This document shows, in pieces, positions 51,620 through 60,153 of a stretch of 64,000 bases of DNA (the first letter of the stretch is position 1; each line of letters starts with the position of its first letter). The position numbers were made by a program, and so were the translations under genes. Source of the stretch: Deinococcales bacterium. Its GTDB lineage: Bacteria; Deinococcota; Deinococci; Deinococcales; JAAFIG01. The DNA lies in contig JAAFIG010000014.1 in assembly GCA_013298595.1 (NCBI GenBank), positions 47,908 to 111,907 of the forward strand. The letters are read 5' to 3'. The notes beneath the pieces are model-generated. The model did not search any database and had not been told where the DNA came from. It saw nothing but the letters and a program-made list of their open reading frames with translations.

Positions 51620-52332
51620 TGACCAACCCGCTCGAGAATGGCTTCAAACGCTTCAACTGGCAATGCACCTGATACCAAGTAACCATTGACCACAAAAGAC
51701 GGTGTAGCCGTTAAACCAACTTTGTTACCCATGTCCATATCCGCTTTTATCGCACTGGCAGCACCAGCTTTTTTCAGACATTCAGTGAATCGAAGCTTAT
51801 TCAAACCAACATATGAAGCGTACTGGGTAAATTGATCGGCAGCCACCTCACTCGAGCTATTGCTCCACTCGGCTTGTGAACGAAACAAAATAGCCTTGTA
51901 ATTATCAAAACGGTTCTCGAGTTGTGCACAAGCCGCAGCTTCAGCGGCTAATGGCGCATTTTGATGCTGAGGTAACGGAAAATCACGAAAAGCATAGCGA
52001 ACTTTGCCCGTGTCCACTAATTTAGTTTTAAACAGACCTTCGTATTGCGTAGCAAAAGTACCACAAGCTGGGCATTGATAATCGGCGAATTCGACAATTG
52101 TGTTTTGAGCTTTGCTCGAGCCACTGCTAAACTGAGCACCCACAAACGCATCCACAGAAACTTTTTGTAACTCGAGGGTTTGGGTTTTGCCATTAAGCGT
52201 ATATGAAACACTAATGGAATCACCAGTGGTTTTATTTGGTGTTGAACGAGCAATATTGGTGACTAAACCAACACCTAGAATTGCGACAATGGCTAAGCCA
52301 ATCAGAAAATAATTACGGGTTTGTGAATTCAT
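51616..52332 (-). CDS. DsbA-family thiol-disulfide oxidoreductase
   Basis: The 238-aa protein has one N-terminal membrane anchor (about residues 10-28) and a thioredoxin domain with FADYQCPACGTFATQYEG (CxxC at about residues 88-91). The C-terminal TATPSFVVNG carries the cis-Pro (TPSF). It should oxidise cysteines in secreted proteins and be reoxidised by the VKOR encoded next to it. The start at 52332 has SD AGGAGGT; the longer in-frame ORF is discarded. Confidence 0.93.
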   Translation of the reverse strand: MNSQTRNYFLIGLAIVAILGVGLVTNIARSTPNKTTGDSISVSYTLNGKTQTLELQKVSVDAFVGAQFSSGSSKAQNTIVEFADYQCPACGTFATQYEGLFKTKLVDTGKVRYAFRDFPLPQHQNAPLAAEAAACAQLENRFDNYKAILFRSQAEWSNSSSEVAADQFTQYASYVGLNKLRFTECLKKAGAASAIKADMDMGNKVGLTATPSFVVNGYLVSGALPVEAFEAILERVGQ

Positions 52333-52378
52333 ACATACCTCCTGAAAGCAATGATGTTTTACGAAAAAACAAACGTAT

Positions 52379-52753
52379 TTATGGGTTAACAATCAAAGGA
52401 ATGTCAGCTTGTAGTCGCTTACCAGCCTGATTGATCTCGAGTTGTAAAACCCAATCCCCTGCCATATTGAAATGATAATTTTCCACTTGGTACACACCAG
52501 CACCCAAAGGTTTGGCTTTTGCCAATACTGGGGTCATACCTGCATGTGTCATCTGCCCTGTGATACTGACTTCCTTGACCAGCAATGCTTTGCCTGCTTG
52601 GCTGAGACTAAATTTTACAGGTCTAAAGCCAACATATTGCACAGATGGAATCTGCAAAACAATATCAAAGTCTTTTCTAGCAGCTGGCAAAGCACAAGCT
52701 ACCAAAATTAAAACCAAACAAAGTGCGTGGCATACTCTCAAAAATTGAATCAT
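52379..52753 (-). CDS. YtkA/FixH-like lipoprotein
   Basis: The 124-aa protein has a signal ending LVLILVACALP, so a probable lipoprotein. The rest is an Ig-like YtkA/FixH domain: VKFSLSQAGKALLVKEVSITGQMTHAGMTPVLAKAKPLG and YHFNMAGDWVLQLEI. The MTHAGM and MAGDW motifs may form Met/His copper ligands; such domains are found near copper and cytochrome oxidase assembly genes. The ATG at 52753 is chosen over a TTG at 52771. Confidence 0.72.
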   Translation of the reverse strand: MIQFLRVCHALCLVLILVACALPAARKDFDIVLQIPSVQYVGFRPVKFSLSQAGKALLVKEVSITGQMTHAGMTPVLAKAKPLGAGVYQVENYHFNMAGDWVLQLEINQAGKRLQADIPLIVNP

Positions 52754-52799
52754 TAACAACAACCTAAGCAAAAAACTGCAACGGAAAACGACTAAGCAG

Positions 52800-53150
52800 T
52801 TAAACGCCCATTGGTGGTGCTCGAGCTAAGCGTGTCATAACAATTCGTGTTGTGATAAACACTGAACTTTCTTGATGGTACACCACTGTATGTGGTGCTC
52901 GCGGCAGGATGTTATCAAAGGTTTGCACCATAAACCCAGCCGAACCACAAAATTCACAATGATCTGAATGGGTATGAGCTTGCGTAACTTGAGTTGACTC
53001 ACAACATTCAACTGGATGAGCATGCAAACCCAAACCAAATATCCGTTGCTCAAAACCAGGCGCAAGATGATGGGTCGCAAACCAAAGCATTAGTACTGCA
53101 AGCAATAAAGCTCGAGTACATATCATGCGTTTGATCCAACGTCGGCTCAT
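52800..53150 (-). CDS. DUF2946-like His/Cys-rich membrane protein
   Basis: The 116-aa protein begins MSRRWIKRMICTRALLLAV, with one membrane segment (about residues 12-28). A short His/Cys-rich stretch follows: HAHPVECCESTQ and HTHSDHCEFCG. It resembles DUF2946 proteins, often found by copper or cobalamin transport genes, and the cluster context supports a metal role. TATACT (53157-53162) lies 6 nt before the ATG at 53150, fused to CTCGAG, so this start is preferred over 53189. Confidence 0.62.
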   Translation of the reverse strand: MSRRWIKRMICTRALLLAVLMLWFATHHLAPGFEQRIFGLGLHAHPVECCESTQVTQAHTHSDHCEFCGSAGFMVQTFDNILPRAPHTVVYHQESSVFITTRIVMTRLARAPPMGV

Positions 53151-53162
53151 ACCTCGAGTATA
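53151..53162 (-). promoter_or_regulatory. Leaderless -10 box fused to CTCGAG
   Basis: The minus strand reads TATA-CTCGAG-GT-ATG in front of the DUF2946-like gene. It is the fourth example of this design. Confidence 0.58.
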
Positions 53163-53189
53163 AAGGCTTTTGCATGAGACATTTGGCAA

Positions 53190-53984
53190 TTACGACTCAA
53201 TTAGTGGTTTTTCTCGAGCAGTGGTGAATAAACGGGCGGTGTTACTGACAAAATCGGTATCGTAAATTTGGGCTTCTTGGTTTTTGGTATCGAGCACTTC
53301 GCGGGCATCAAAAACAAAGCACGTTCCGTCATAATCGTCTTCGGCATTATCTATGCTTTGAAAATAATTAAGAATGCCACCCTCGAGTTGCAAAATGTTA
53401 TAGCCGCGCATGGCTTGCCACGCCGTGGTTTTTTCACAACGAATACCACCTGTGCAGTACATGGCAACGGTTTTATTCTGCGCTTGCCATTCGGGAAGAT
53501 GCGCGTCTAAATAAGCAGCAAAATCGCGAAAGTGTTCGACATTTGGGTTAATGGCTCCTTTAAAATGTCCAAGTTCAAATTCAAAACTATTGCGATTATC
53601 AAGAATAATCACATCATCTCGGCTCAGTAATTCTCGCCACTCGAGCGGCGAGACATCTGTTCCCTTAAAGTTTTGGGTATCAATACCCGCAATACCAAGT
53701 GGTACAATTTCTGGTTTAACACGCACTTTTAAACGCTTAAAAACTTGCTGGCTACACTCAGTACGCTTATAAAAAAGATTGGAAAATCTCGAGTCAGCTT
53801 CAAGTACATCACGCACCATTTGCAATGCCTGACTCGAGCCACATAACATGCCATTAATACCTTCCTCAGCAAGTAAAATCGTACCAAGGACTCCAGCTTC
53901 TAAGCAGCTTCGCTCGAGATGAGTACGAACCAATTCGGGGTGCTCGAGGTGAACAAAACGGTAAAACGCATCGTGGAACAACAT
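53190..53984 (-). CDS. trhO: tRNA uridine(34) hydroxylase TrhO, rhodanese-type
   Basis: The 264-aa protein has an N-terminal ferredoxin-like region (LLAEEGINGMLCGS) and a rhodanese domain with catalytic Cys in AMYCTGGIRCEKTTAWQ. The ILDNRNSFEFELGHFKGA segment precedes the rhodanese core. TrhO adds a hydroxyl group to uridine 34 of some tRNAs with oxygen. TATAAT (complement of 53992-53997) lies 7 nt before the ATG with no SD. It stands alone between the DUF2946-like and GHL10 genes. Confidence 0.92.
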   Translation of the reverse strand: MLFHDAFYRFVHLEHPELVRTHLERSCLEAGVLGTILLAEEGINGMLCGSSQALQMVRDVLEADSRFSNLFYKRTECSQQVFKRLKVRVKPEIVPLGIAGIDTQNFKGTDVSPLEWRELLSRDDVIILDNRNSFEFELGHFKGAINPNVEHFRDFAAYLDAHLPEWQAQNKTVAMYCTGGIRCEKTTAWQAMRGYNILQLEGGILNYFQSIDNAEDDYDGTCFVFDAREVLDTKNQEAQIYDTDFVSNTARLFTTAREKPLIES

Positions 53985-54027
53985 GCCCAGAATTATACGA
54001 GGTGTGGGTATTTTAGTCTAATAGGAT

Positions 54028-55557
54028 TTATTCGGCTTTCAACTCGAGGTATGCCACTGTACCTGTTTCAATTTTGGTCACACCGCTTGAGTTGCCATAG
54101 CTGAGGTTTATTTCACCCACAGGTAGTATTGAAGTGCCAAAGTAACCATTGCCATCAGTCATCAGCTTACGGATAATTATACCATTTGCAATAACCAGAA
54201 TTTCTTGCCCAGAAAGTGCCACACCATTTTTGCTTAGTCTGCCCAGTAAACCACTGAGTTGTTGGGTTGGTGCAGTGCTCCAAGTAGCTTCGCTCGAGAA
54301 TACACTCGAGGTTAATTTCGTGGTTAAAGCTGGAATAACATCTTCTTTTTTGCTTGTCCCAGCATTCACATCGCTATCTGGGGTGCGATAACTATAACCA
54401 ACCCAGCCACTGATACCTTCTCGAGCAAAACTGCTCTGGATTTGTTTAACCGTGCCATCTTGGTAATTAAGGTACATCGCAGTGCCAATTGCAACAGCTC
54501 GAGTTGACCGTTGAGCAGCCGCAAAAATATTCCACTGGTCAAACCATTGGGCTTGCTCTGGCAGATGATCGCGTTTGTAATTCATAGGGATATTCAAATC
54601 CAGAATGCCTTCCTGCATCCAGCCTTGCCAATCCTGTAAAACCTCGGTATAAGTACGCGTATTTTGCCACTCGAGCACATCCTTCGGTCCTGCACCGTAG
54701 GTAATTGTGGCTGCACTCACCCAAATTTCAGGGCGAATACGTTTGACTTCGAGATAGACCCGCCGTACCAGATTGGTAATCTGGTCGCGTCGCCATTGCA
54801 TCCAAACAGCATCGGTTGGGCTTGGAAAAGTTGTTGTATCTGCCAAATTGATTTCAGGACGATTCGCCTCGAGTTTAAACCGCTCGAGGGCTGTTGGGTT
54901 ATAACCCCAAGTGGGTTGTAAAGCTGTTTGGTTAAAATCAGGGTAACGTACTCGGTCAAATTGAATGCCATCCACAGTGTAATTTTTCACCACACTGAGA
55001 TACATATTGGCAATGTACTCAGCAGCATCAGGGTGTCCAGGGTCGAGTAAATAATCATTACCTGCTTTATTAGCACCATCGGCTCGAGTCATCAGCCAGT
55101 TGTTTCGTCCTTGGGCTGTAATGCCATGCAAATTAAAAACATGGTTTGGATCGGTTGGGGCTGTAGCTGCATTATGAATGGCAGTGGTAATGATCCAAGC
55201 ATGGACTTGAATGCCTTGAGCATGTGCTTTCTCGAGTAAATATGCCAGTGGGTCAAAACCAATAGGTACAGCTGGGTCTGTGGTGCGTGGCATGGCAGCG
55301 TTATTACAATAGCAATCGCCTCGTTTACCAATCTGAGCAAAAATGGCATTTAAACGCATGGTTTTTGCTTCGCTGATTAATTGATCTATTTCTTGTGGAT
55401 TACGAATACCTGCACCAAAAGCATCCACCCAAAGCCCACGCAATTGCCCAGCCACTGGCGGTGGTAATGGCTCAGGTTGTGCCTTGGTTTTGGTGCTCAG
55501 AAACACCAAAAACGCACAAACTACCAAACAACTAATAACGATCAAAGATTTCTGCAT
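54028..55557 (-). CDS. GHL10-family putative glycoside hydrolase
   Basis: The 509-aa protein has a signal peptide (about residues 1-27), then a GHL10/DUF187 TIM-barrel: QLRGLWVDAFGAGIRNPQEIDQLI, LNAIFAQIGKRGDCYCN and TVDGIQFDRVRYPDF. This is the family of PF02638 proteins related to glycoside hydrolases of cell walls. A C-terminal beta domain of about 100 residues with a Gly/Ser-rich linker may bind carbohydrate. The substrate is unknown; peptidoglycan-related glycans are plausible from the family. Confidence 0.88.
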   Translation of the reverse strand: MQKSLIVISCLVVCAFLVFLSTKTKAQPEPLPPPVAGQLRGLWVDAFGAGIRNPQEIDQLISEAKTMRLNAIFAQIGKRGDCYCNNAAMPRTTDPAVPIGFDPLAYLLEKAHAQGIQVHAWIITTAIHNAATAPTDPNHVFNLHGITAQGRNNWLMTRADGANKAGNDYLLDPGHPDAAEYIANMYLSVVKNYTVDGIQFDRVRYPDFNQTALQPTWGYNPTALERFKLEANRPEINLADTTTFPSPTDAVWMQWRRDQITNLVRRVYLEVKRIRPEIWVSAATITYGAGPKDVLEWQNTRTYTEVLQDWQGWMQEGILDLNIPMNYKRDHLPEQAQWFDQWNIFAAAQRSTRAVAIGTAMYLNYQDGTVKQIQSSFAREGISGWVGYSYRTPDSDVNAGTSKKEDVIPALTTKLTSSVFSSEATWSTAPTQQLSGLLGRLSKNGVALSGQEILVIANGIIIRKLMTDGNGYFGTSILPVGEINLSYGNSSGVTKIETGTVAYLELKAE

Positions 55558-55655
55558 ATGCCTCGAGTCCTATCTTAACGCAATCTATTTTTTTGACTGC
55601 AAGAAATTTCTCAGGCAAGCCCTAGGGGACAAACATAGAGGTTCACCCCAACTGC

Positions 55656-56981
55656 TTATACCAACACCGCCTCGAGCACATCAGTTTGTTTTGTATCAGC
55701 CATCAGTGCATCGTAAAGCGCAACATAACGAGGCATAATGAATTCTGGATGGAACTGCTCGATAGCTCGAGTACGGGCTTCAAAACGCATGGTTAAAAGC
55801 AGGTCTGGGTCTTGTAAAATCTCGAGTGTGCGCTGCGCCATTTGTTCAGTATTGGCATATTCACATAAAAACCCAGTGGCTCCGTCAGCAATCACTTCAC
55901 TTAAACCACCAACGTTGTAAGCCACCACTGGCACACCACAACTCATTGCCTCGAGCGCCGCTAAACCAAAAGATTCTTGTTGCGATGGTAGTAAAAACAC
56001 ATCTGCCACACAAATAAAATCTTCGACATTGGGCACAAATTCAATAAACTGAATTCTACCTAGCACATCAAGTTCTCGAGCCAATTCAAGACACGCAGCT
56101 CGCTGAGGACCATCACCAATCATCAGTAACCTAGCAGGTCGGACGGCATTGACTTGGGCAAAAACCCGAATCACATCTTCTGGTCGTTTGACAGGGCGAA
56201 AATTTGAAACATGCACCAAAATCACTTCTTCTGGGTGGGCAAATTTAGCTCGAGTTTTGGTATCACCATTGGGCACAAAGCGGTTGGTATCCACCCAATT
56301 ATGAATGACTTCAACTTTTTTCTTATCACCAAATGCTTTGTAGACATCGGCAGCTAAAGAATGCGACACGGCTGTAACTGCATCCGAAAAATGTACAGCA
56401 TGTTTTGTGGTGGCTGCATATGCGGGGTCTTGACCTAACAACGTTACATCGGTGCCATGCAAAGTTGTTACGACTTTAATTGGATACCCCATATCTCTTG
56501 CCATAATTGCGCTGGTCGCAAAAGGAATTGCATAATGTGCATGAACAATTTCAATGTGATGTTGCTCGATTAAACTAACTAAAGAATTGGCTGCTGTTAA
56601 GGCTGTCATCGGTTCATTAAAAAGCGGATAAGCCCCACCTAAAATTTCATGAAAATGTAGCTTAGGCGAAGCAACTTCTGCCTCGAGTAGATCGGATTTA
56701 CGAATCCGTTGCACCCACTGCTGAATACCTGTTTTAGCCTGTAGCAACATCTGCCCTAAACGCCCCAAAGAACTGAGCTGTTGTGTGCTTGTCACCTCGA
56801 GAGCAGTATTATCTTTACCAATGGCTAAACGGTCATCGGTCAGTCGAAATGGGCGCTCCGAAGCAATCACATGGATTTCATGACCAAGTTCGCTTAGTGC
56901 AAGGGCTAATTCTGTGGCAACAACGCCTGAACCACCTGCGCTGGCATGACAAAGTATGGCAATTCGATGTTTTCGATTCAT
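55656..56981 (-). CDS. bshA: N-acetyl-alpha-D-glucosaminyl L-malate synthase BshA, with an insertion
   Basis: The 441-aa GT4 glycosyltransferase begins RIAILCHASAGGSGVVATELALALSELGHEIHVI and has HAHYAIPFATSA, NFRPVKRPEDVIRVFA, GDGPQRAACLELA and ESFGLAALEAMSCGVPVVAYNVGG (nucleotide-sugar EX7E motif). BshA makes GlcNAc-malate in the bacillithiol pathway, known in Firmicutes and Deinococcus. Typical BshA is about 375-380 aa; here about 50-60 extra residues fall after ERPFRL (about residues 45-105), including a Gln/Leu-rich helix. The rest of the fold seems intact. Confidence 0.88.
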   Translation of the reverse strand: MNRKHRIAILCHASAGGSGVVATELALALSELGHEIHVIASERPFRLTDDRLAIGKDNTALEVTSTQQLSSLGRLGQMLLQAKTGIQQWVQRIRKSDLLEAEVASPKLHFHEILGGAYPLFNEPMTALTAANSLVSLIEQHHIEIVHAHYAIPFATSAIMARDMGYPIKVVTTLHGTDVTLLGQDPAYAATTKHAVHFSDAVTAVSHSLAADVYKAFGDKKKVEVIHNWVDTNRFVPNGDTKTRAKFAHPEEVILVHVSNFRPVKRPEDVIRVFAQVNAVRPARLLMIGDGPQRAACLELARELDVLGRIQFIEFVPNVEDFICVADVFLLPSQQESFGLAALEAMSCGVPVVAYNVGGLSEVIADGATGFLCEYANTEQMAQRTLEILQDPDLLLTMRFEARTRAIEQFHPEFIMPRYVALYDALMADTKQTDVLEAVLV

Positions 56982-57033
56982 ATCTACCTCTTCTCGAGCT
57001 ATACATCTCTCGAGCTATAAACGAGTCTGTAAT

Positions 57034-57258
57034 TTAATGCGGCAAAATCAGTACTTGACTACTGGCAACTAAATTACGAATTTTGGCTTGTAGTTTTTGT
57101 GCTGAAATAATACTCGAGTCAAACCAAACCAAGGCAGCCGCAAAATCCCAGTAAACCAAGGCATCATCAACGCCAACCAAAGCCCGAATCTGTGTTTCTA
57201 GTCCTTCGATAAATTCGCAGGTTAAGTCCTTAAATGGAATAGAAATGGTTCGTTTCAT
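57034..57258 (-). CDS. Small HMA-like protein lacking CxxC
   Basis: The 74-aa protein MKRTISIPFKDLTCEFIEGLETQIR... resembles a ferredoxin-like heavy-metal-associated domain in secondary structure (beta-alpha-beta pattern, GVDDALVYWDFAAALVWFD) and length. The metal-binding CxxC is missing, leaving one Cys (LTCEF). It may be a remnant or an unrelated small ferredoxin-like protein. SD AAGGAAGGTGG precedes the ATG. It diverges from the zinc-starvation cluster across a 394-bp gap. Confidence 0.5.
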   Translation of the reverse strand: MKRTISIPFKDLTCEFIEGLETQIRALVGVDDALVYWDFAAALVWFDSSIISAQKLQAKIRNLVASSQVLILPH

Positions 57259-57652
57259 AAAGCCACCTTCCTTTGGGATTGACTAGATTATCTGTGCTGA
57301 GCAACCGTTGATAGCAGAAAATAATAGTAAGCATGGCAAATTACTGTAATTCTACAAAGGCTTTGTCAACCCTCAGTCAGCCACTCAAGATTGCAGTTGC
57401 AGAATTGAGGGCAATGTACCGAGTAAGGTTTTAAGAAAAACTCGAATCACATGAAATGCCTCATAAAAAGTCTTTATTTGACAAACATAAAATACTCATT
57501 TACTGGCTATGTCTCGAACTAAAAAAGCTGCTTGACAGGATTCTCTTAAAAGCACTTAGTTAAGCCAAGCACTCATCTATCTTTCAACGAACCAAGTTGA
57601 CTTGAGGACAAATACACACTTGTTATTGAGAATCAATTATCATTAAGATAAA
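57259..57652. other. 394-bp regulatory gap before the zinc cluster
   Basis: I see no convincing gene in this gap. It contains several TTGACA/T-like boxes, AT-rich stretches and, at its right end, the promoter and Fur/Zur-type site of the COG0523 gene. Exact CTCGAG is absent. Both genes read away from the gap, so it holds both promoters. Confidence 0.55.
57597..57647 (+). promoter_or_regulatory. COG0523 promoter with Zur-type operator
   Basis: TTGACT (57597-57602), 18-bp spacer and TGTTAT (57621-57626). The operator spans 57623-57647: TTATTGAGAAT-CA-ATTATCA-TTAAG, a Fur/Zur-like palindrome. It overlaps the -10 box and the start of transcription, a repressing position. An almost identical site is at 60164-60189. 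Confidence 0.78.
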
Positions 57653-58858
57653 ATGGTGAACACATCCCCCTTACCTGTTACCGTTTTATCTGGCTTTCTT
57701 GGCAGTGGCAAAACCACGCTCTTAAATCATATCCTCGCTAACCGTGAAGGCAAACGTATTGCCGTGATTGTCAATGACATGTCCGAAGTCAACATAGACG
57801 CGCAAATTGTCCACAATGAAGCCCACCTCTCGCGCACCGAAGAAAAACTGATTGAAATGAGCAACGGCTGCATCTGCTGTACCTTGCGTGAAGACCTGCT
57901 GCTCGAGGTCGGAAAACTGGCAAAAGAAGGGCGTTTTGATTATGTGGTGATTGAATCCACAGGCATTAGCGAACCACTGCCTGTCGCTGAAACTTTTACT
58001 TTTGAAGATGAGAACGGACAAAGCCTGAACAGCATCGCCCGCTTAGATACGATGGTCACCGTAGTGGATGGCTACAACTGGCTGCGTGATTGGGACGCTG
58101 CCCAAAGCCTGCGCGAACGCGGTGAAACGGCTGGCGAGGGCGATGAACGCACCGTGACTGATTTGCTGGTCGAACAAGTCGAATTTGCTAATGTGATGGT
58201 GCTGAACAAAACCGATCTTTGCACCCCAAGCGAAGTCCAAAGGCTCGAGGCGATCTTAAAACAACTCAATCCAACCGCCAAGTTTGTTCACTCGAGCTTT
58301 GGTCAAATCCCACTCGAGAACGTTTTAGGTACAAACCTTTTTGATTTTGACCAAGCCAGCCAAAATGCTGGTTGGTTGCGTGAAGCTCGAGGCGAACACA
58401 CCCCCGAAACCGAGGAGTACGGCATCAGCAGCTTTGTTTACCGTGCCAGAAAACCATTTCACCCTGAGCGTTTCCATCAAGTCTTACAAGGCGATTTTAC
58501 AGGTGTGGTGCGAAGCAAAGGGCATTTTTGGCTGTCCTCGAGAATGGAATACGCGGGTTCATGGGCGCAAGCTGGGCGAATAGCGCGTTTTGATATGGCG
58601 GGGTTGTGGTGGGCAGCCGTGGATAAGTCACAAATTCCAAATGATGAAGAATTTACAGCCTATCTCGAGGATATTTGGTCAGAACCATTCGGAGACCGCC
58701 GTCAAGAAATTGTGTTCATTGGCGCAAAAATGAACCGCGCCAAAATTGAGCAGCAACTGAACACTGCGCTCCTGACCAATGCGGAAATGCTTGAACCCGA
58801 AAAATGGGCATTTTACCGCGACCCACTGCCTGTTTGGGGCGCCGAACACCAAGCCTGA
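57653..58858 (+). CDS. COG0523-family GTPase, zinc chaperone (ZigA-like)
   Basis: The 401-aa G3E GTPase has P-loop [15 protein letters not shown], the metal-binding CICC in [13 protein letters not shown], the [14 protein letters not shown] switch II and the NKTDL guanine-recognition motif. COG0523 proteins load zinc into client enzymes when zinc is scarce. The C-terminal half ([20 protein letters not shown]) is the usual COG0523 domain. The Zur-type site directly upstream agrees with zinc-responsive control. No SD is evident; the leader would be about 20 nt. Confidence 0.92.
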   Translation: MVNTSPLPVTVLSGFLGSGKTTLLNHILANREGKRIAVIVNDMSEVNIDAQIVHNEAHLSRTEEKLIEMSNGCICCTLREDLLLEVGKLAKEGRFDYVVIESTGISEPLPVAETFTFEDENGQSLNSIARLDTMVTVVDGYNWLRDWDAAQSLRERGETAGEGDERTVTDLLVEQVEFANVMVLNKTDLCTPSEVQRLEAILKQLNPTAKFVHSSFGQIPLENVLGTNLFDFDQASQNAGWLREARGEHTPETEEYGISSFVYRARKPFHPERFHQVLQGDFTGVVRSKGHFWLSSRMEYAGSWAQAGRIARFDMAGLWWAAVDKSQIPNDEEFTAYLEDIWSEPFGDRRQEIVFIGAKMNRAKIEQQLNTALLTNAEMLEPEKWAFYRDPLPVWGAEHQA

Positions 58859-58926
58859 TTGTTCTCGAGTTGGTCAAAAATTCTATTCATGTACCTTAAA
58901 AATGTTTGGTAGCCAAAAGGAGAATC

Positions 58927-59292
58927 ATGAACGTTGCTTATATCTTTGCCACAAGTGGTCATACCGCCAGTTATAAATTGGGAAAAATGATTTTGCCACA
59001 ACTCGAGCGTGGGACACACGGCGCAAAAGTTATTGGAATGTTTTTCTTTGACGATAACACTTACCTGTTGCGCTCAGGCGACCCACACGGCGAACGCCTT
59101 GCCAAAGTAGCAGCCGAACACGGGATACTCTTGATGATGTGCGACCAGTGCGCCTTAGAACGAGGACTTGCCACAGGTGAAGCTGGCAATGCCGTGGTTG
59201 CTGGTACGGTTGCAGGGGTGCAGGTTGGTTGCTTCCCAGATTTGTACGCGGCTTTGGCAGGAGCAGATTTGCACCACGCAATCACGCTGTAA
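58927..59292 (+). CDS. DsrE-family protein, SaoD-like
   Basis: The 121-aa protein starts MNVAYIFATSGHTASYKLGKM and carries KVIGMFFFDDNTYLLRSGDP, HGILLMMCDQCALERGLA and GCFPDLYAAL. These agree with my memory of the SaoD group of DsrE/F-like proteins (sulfur-relay fold), whose role is not established. The CDQC pair may bind a metal or carry sulfur. SD AAGGAG precedes the ATG at 58927. It lies between the COG0523 GTPase and the AztC-like SBP, so it likely shares zinc regulation. Confidence 0.72.
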   Translation: MNVAYIFATSGHTASYKLGKMILPQLERGTHGAKVIGMFFFDDNTYLLRSGDPHGERLAKVAAEHGILLMMCDQCALERGLATGEAGNAVVAGTVAGVQVGCFPDLYAALAGADLHHAITL

Positions 59293-59295
59293 GCA

Positions 59296-60147
59296 ATGAT
59301 GAAAAAGTTATTTGTTTTTTTGCTTGTTGCACTTATCTTCTCGAGCCAAGCCCAAAGCAAAATCCCTGTGGTGCTGGTGAGTTTCTTGCCACTCCTCGAG
59401 AGTGCCAAGCGGATTGCGGGTGATCGGCTCGAAGTGAGGATGTTGCTACCTGTTGGTACAAGTCCACATGCTTTTGACCTGACTCCTCGAGACGTAATTG
59501 CAGCGCGTAATGCTGATTTGCTGTTGGCAAATGGTTACGGTATAGATGCGTGGTTTGAGCGTCTGTGGCGAGTCAGTGGTCAGTCAGTACAGTTGATTAA
59601 ACTTGCCGAACAAGCCCAATTTGTGCGAATTGGGCAGCCTGGGCGAATAGATGCCCATACTTGGCTTGATGCCAGTATCATGGCAGAAATGGCTCGAGAA
59701 ATTGGCGAGTCTTACGCTTTATTTGATAAAGCCAATGCCAGTGCTTATCGGCAAGCAGCGAAACAAGAACAACAACGATTACTGGCTTTGCATCAAGAAA
59801 TACTGGTTTCACTCGAGCCAATTAAAAATGCTGGTCTGGTGGTGTTTCACAATGCTTGGAATTATTTTACTCGAGCTTATGGTTTGCGTGTGGCAGCGGT
59901 TGTTCGGGTTCAAGCTGACCGAGACCCAAGTGCTCAAGAAATTGCTGCAATTGTACAATTGATGCGCCGTGACAAAATTAAAGCCATTTTTGTTGAACCA
60001 CAATTACCAGATCGGATGGCTCGAGCGATTGCACTTGAAGTTGGTGCGAATGTATTTGTACTTGATCCAGAAGGCTCGAATTTAGTTAAAGACTACACAT
60101 CTTTGATGCGTTATAACGCGGCGACATTACTTAAAGCCTTGCGATGA
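59296..60147 (+). CDS. Zinc-binding SBP, AztC/ZnuA-like
   Basis: The 283-aa protein has a signal peptide (MMKKLFVFLLVALIFSSQAQS), then the family A-1 metal SBP fold: VSFLPLLESAKRIAGDRLEVRMLLPVGTSPHAFDLTPRDV (first His), AHTWLDASIMAEMA, VVFHNAWNYFTRAYGL and AVVRVQADRDPSAQEIAAI. It captures Zn(II) outside the membrane. The AztD-like gene follows, as in aztC-aztD pairs; the ATPase and permease are not here and may be those at 46889-48441. It starts 3 bp after the SaoD-like gene. Confidence 0.92.
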   Translation: MMKKLFVFLLVALIFSSQAQSKIPVVLVSFLPLLESAKRIAGDRLEVRMLLPVGTSPHAFDLTPRDVIAARNADLLLANGYGIDAWFERLWRVSGQSVQLIKLAEQAQFVRIGQPGRIDAHTWLDASIMAEMAREIGESYALFDKANASAYRQAAKQEQQRLLALHQEILVSLEPIKNAGLVVFHNAWNYFTRAYGLRVAAVVRVQADRDPSAQEIAAIVQLMRRDKIKAIFVEPQLPDRMARAIALEVGANVFVLDPEGSNLVKDYTSLMRYNAATLLKALR

Positions 60148-60153
60148 TGCGGC

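Noticed and set aside
57333..57434. 33-codon ORF in the gap before the zinc cluster
   Set aside because: Low-complexity sequence, no SD or -10 box at its start; most probably non-coding.
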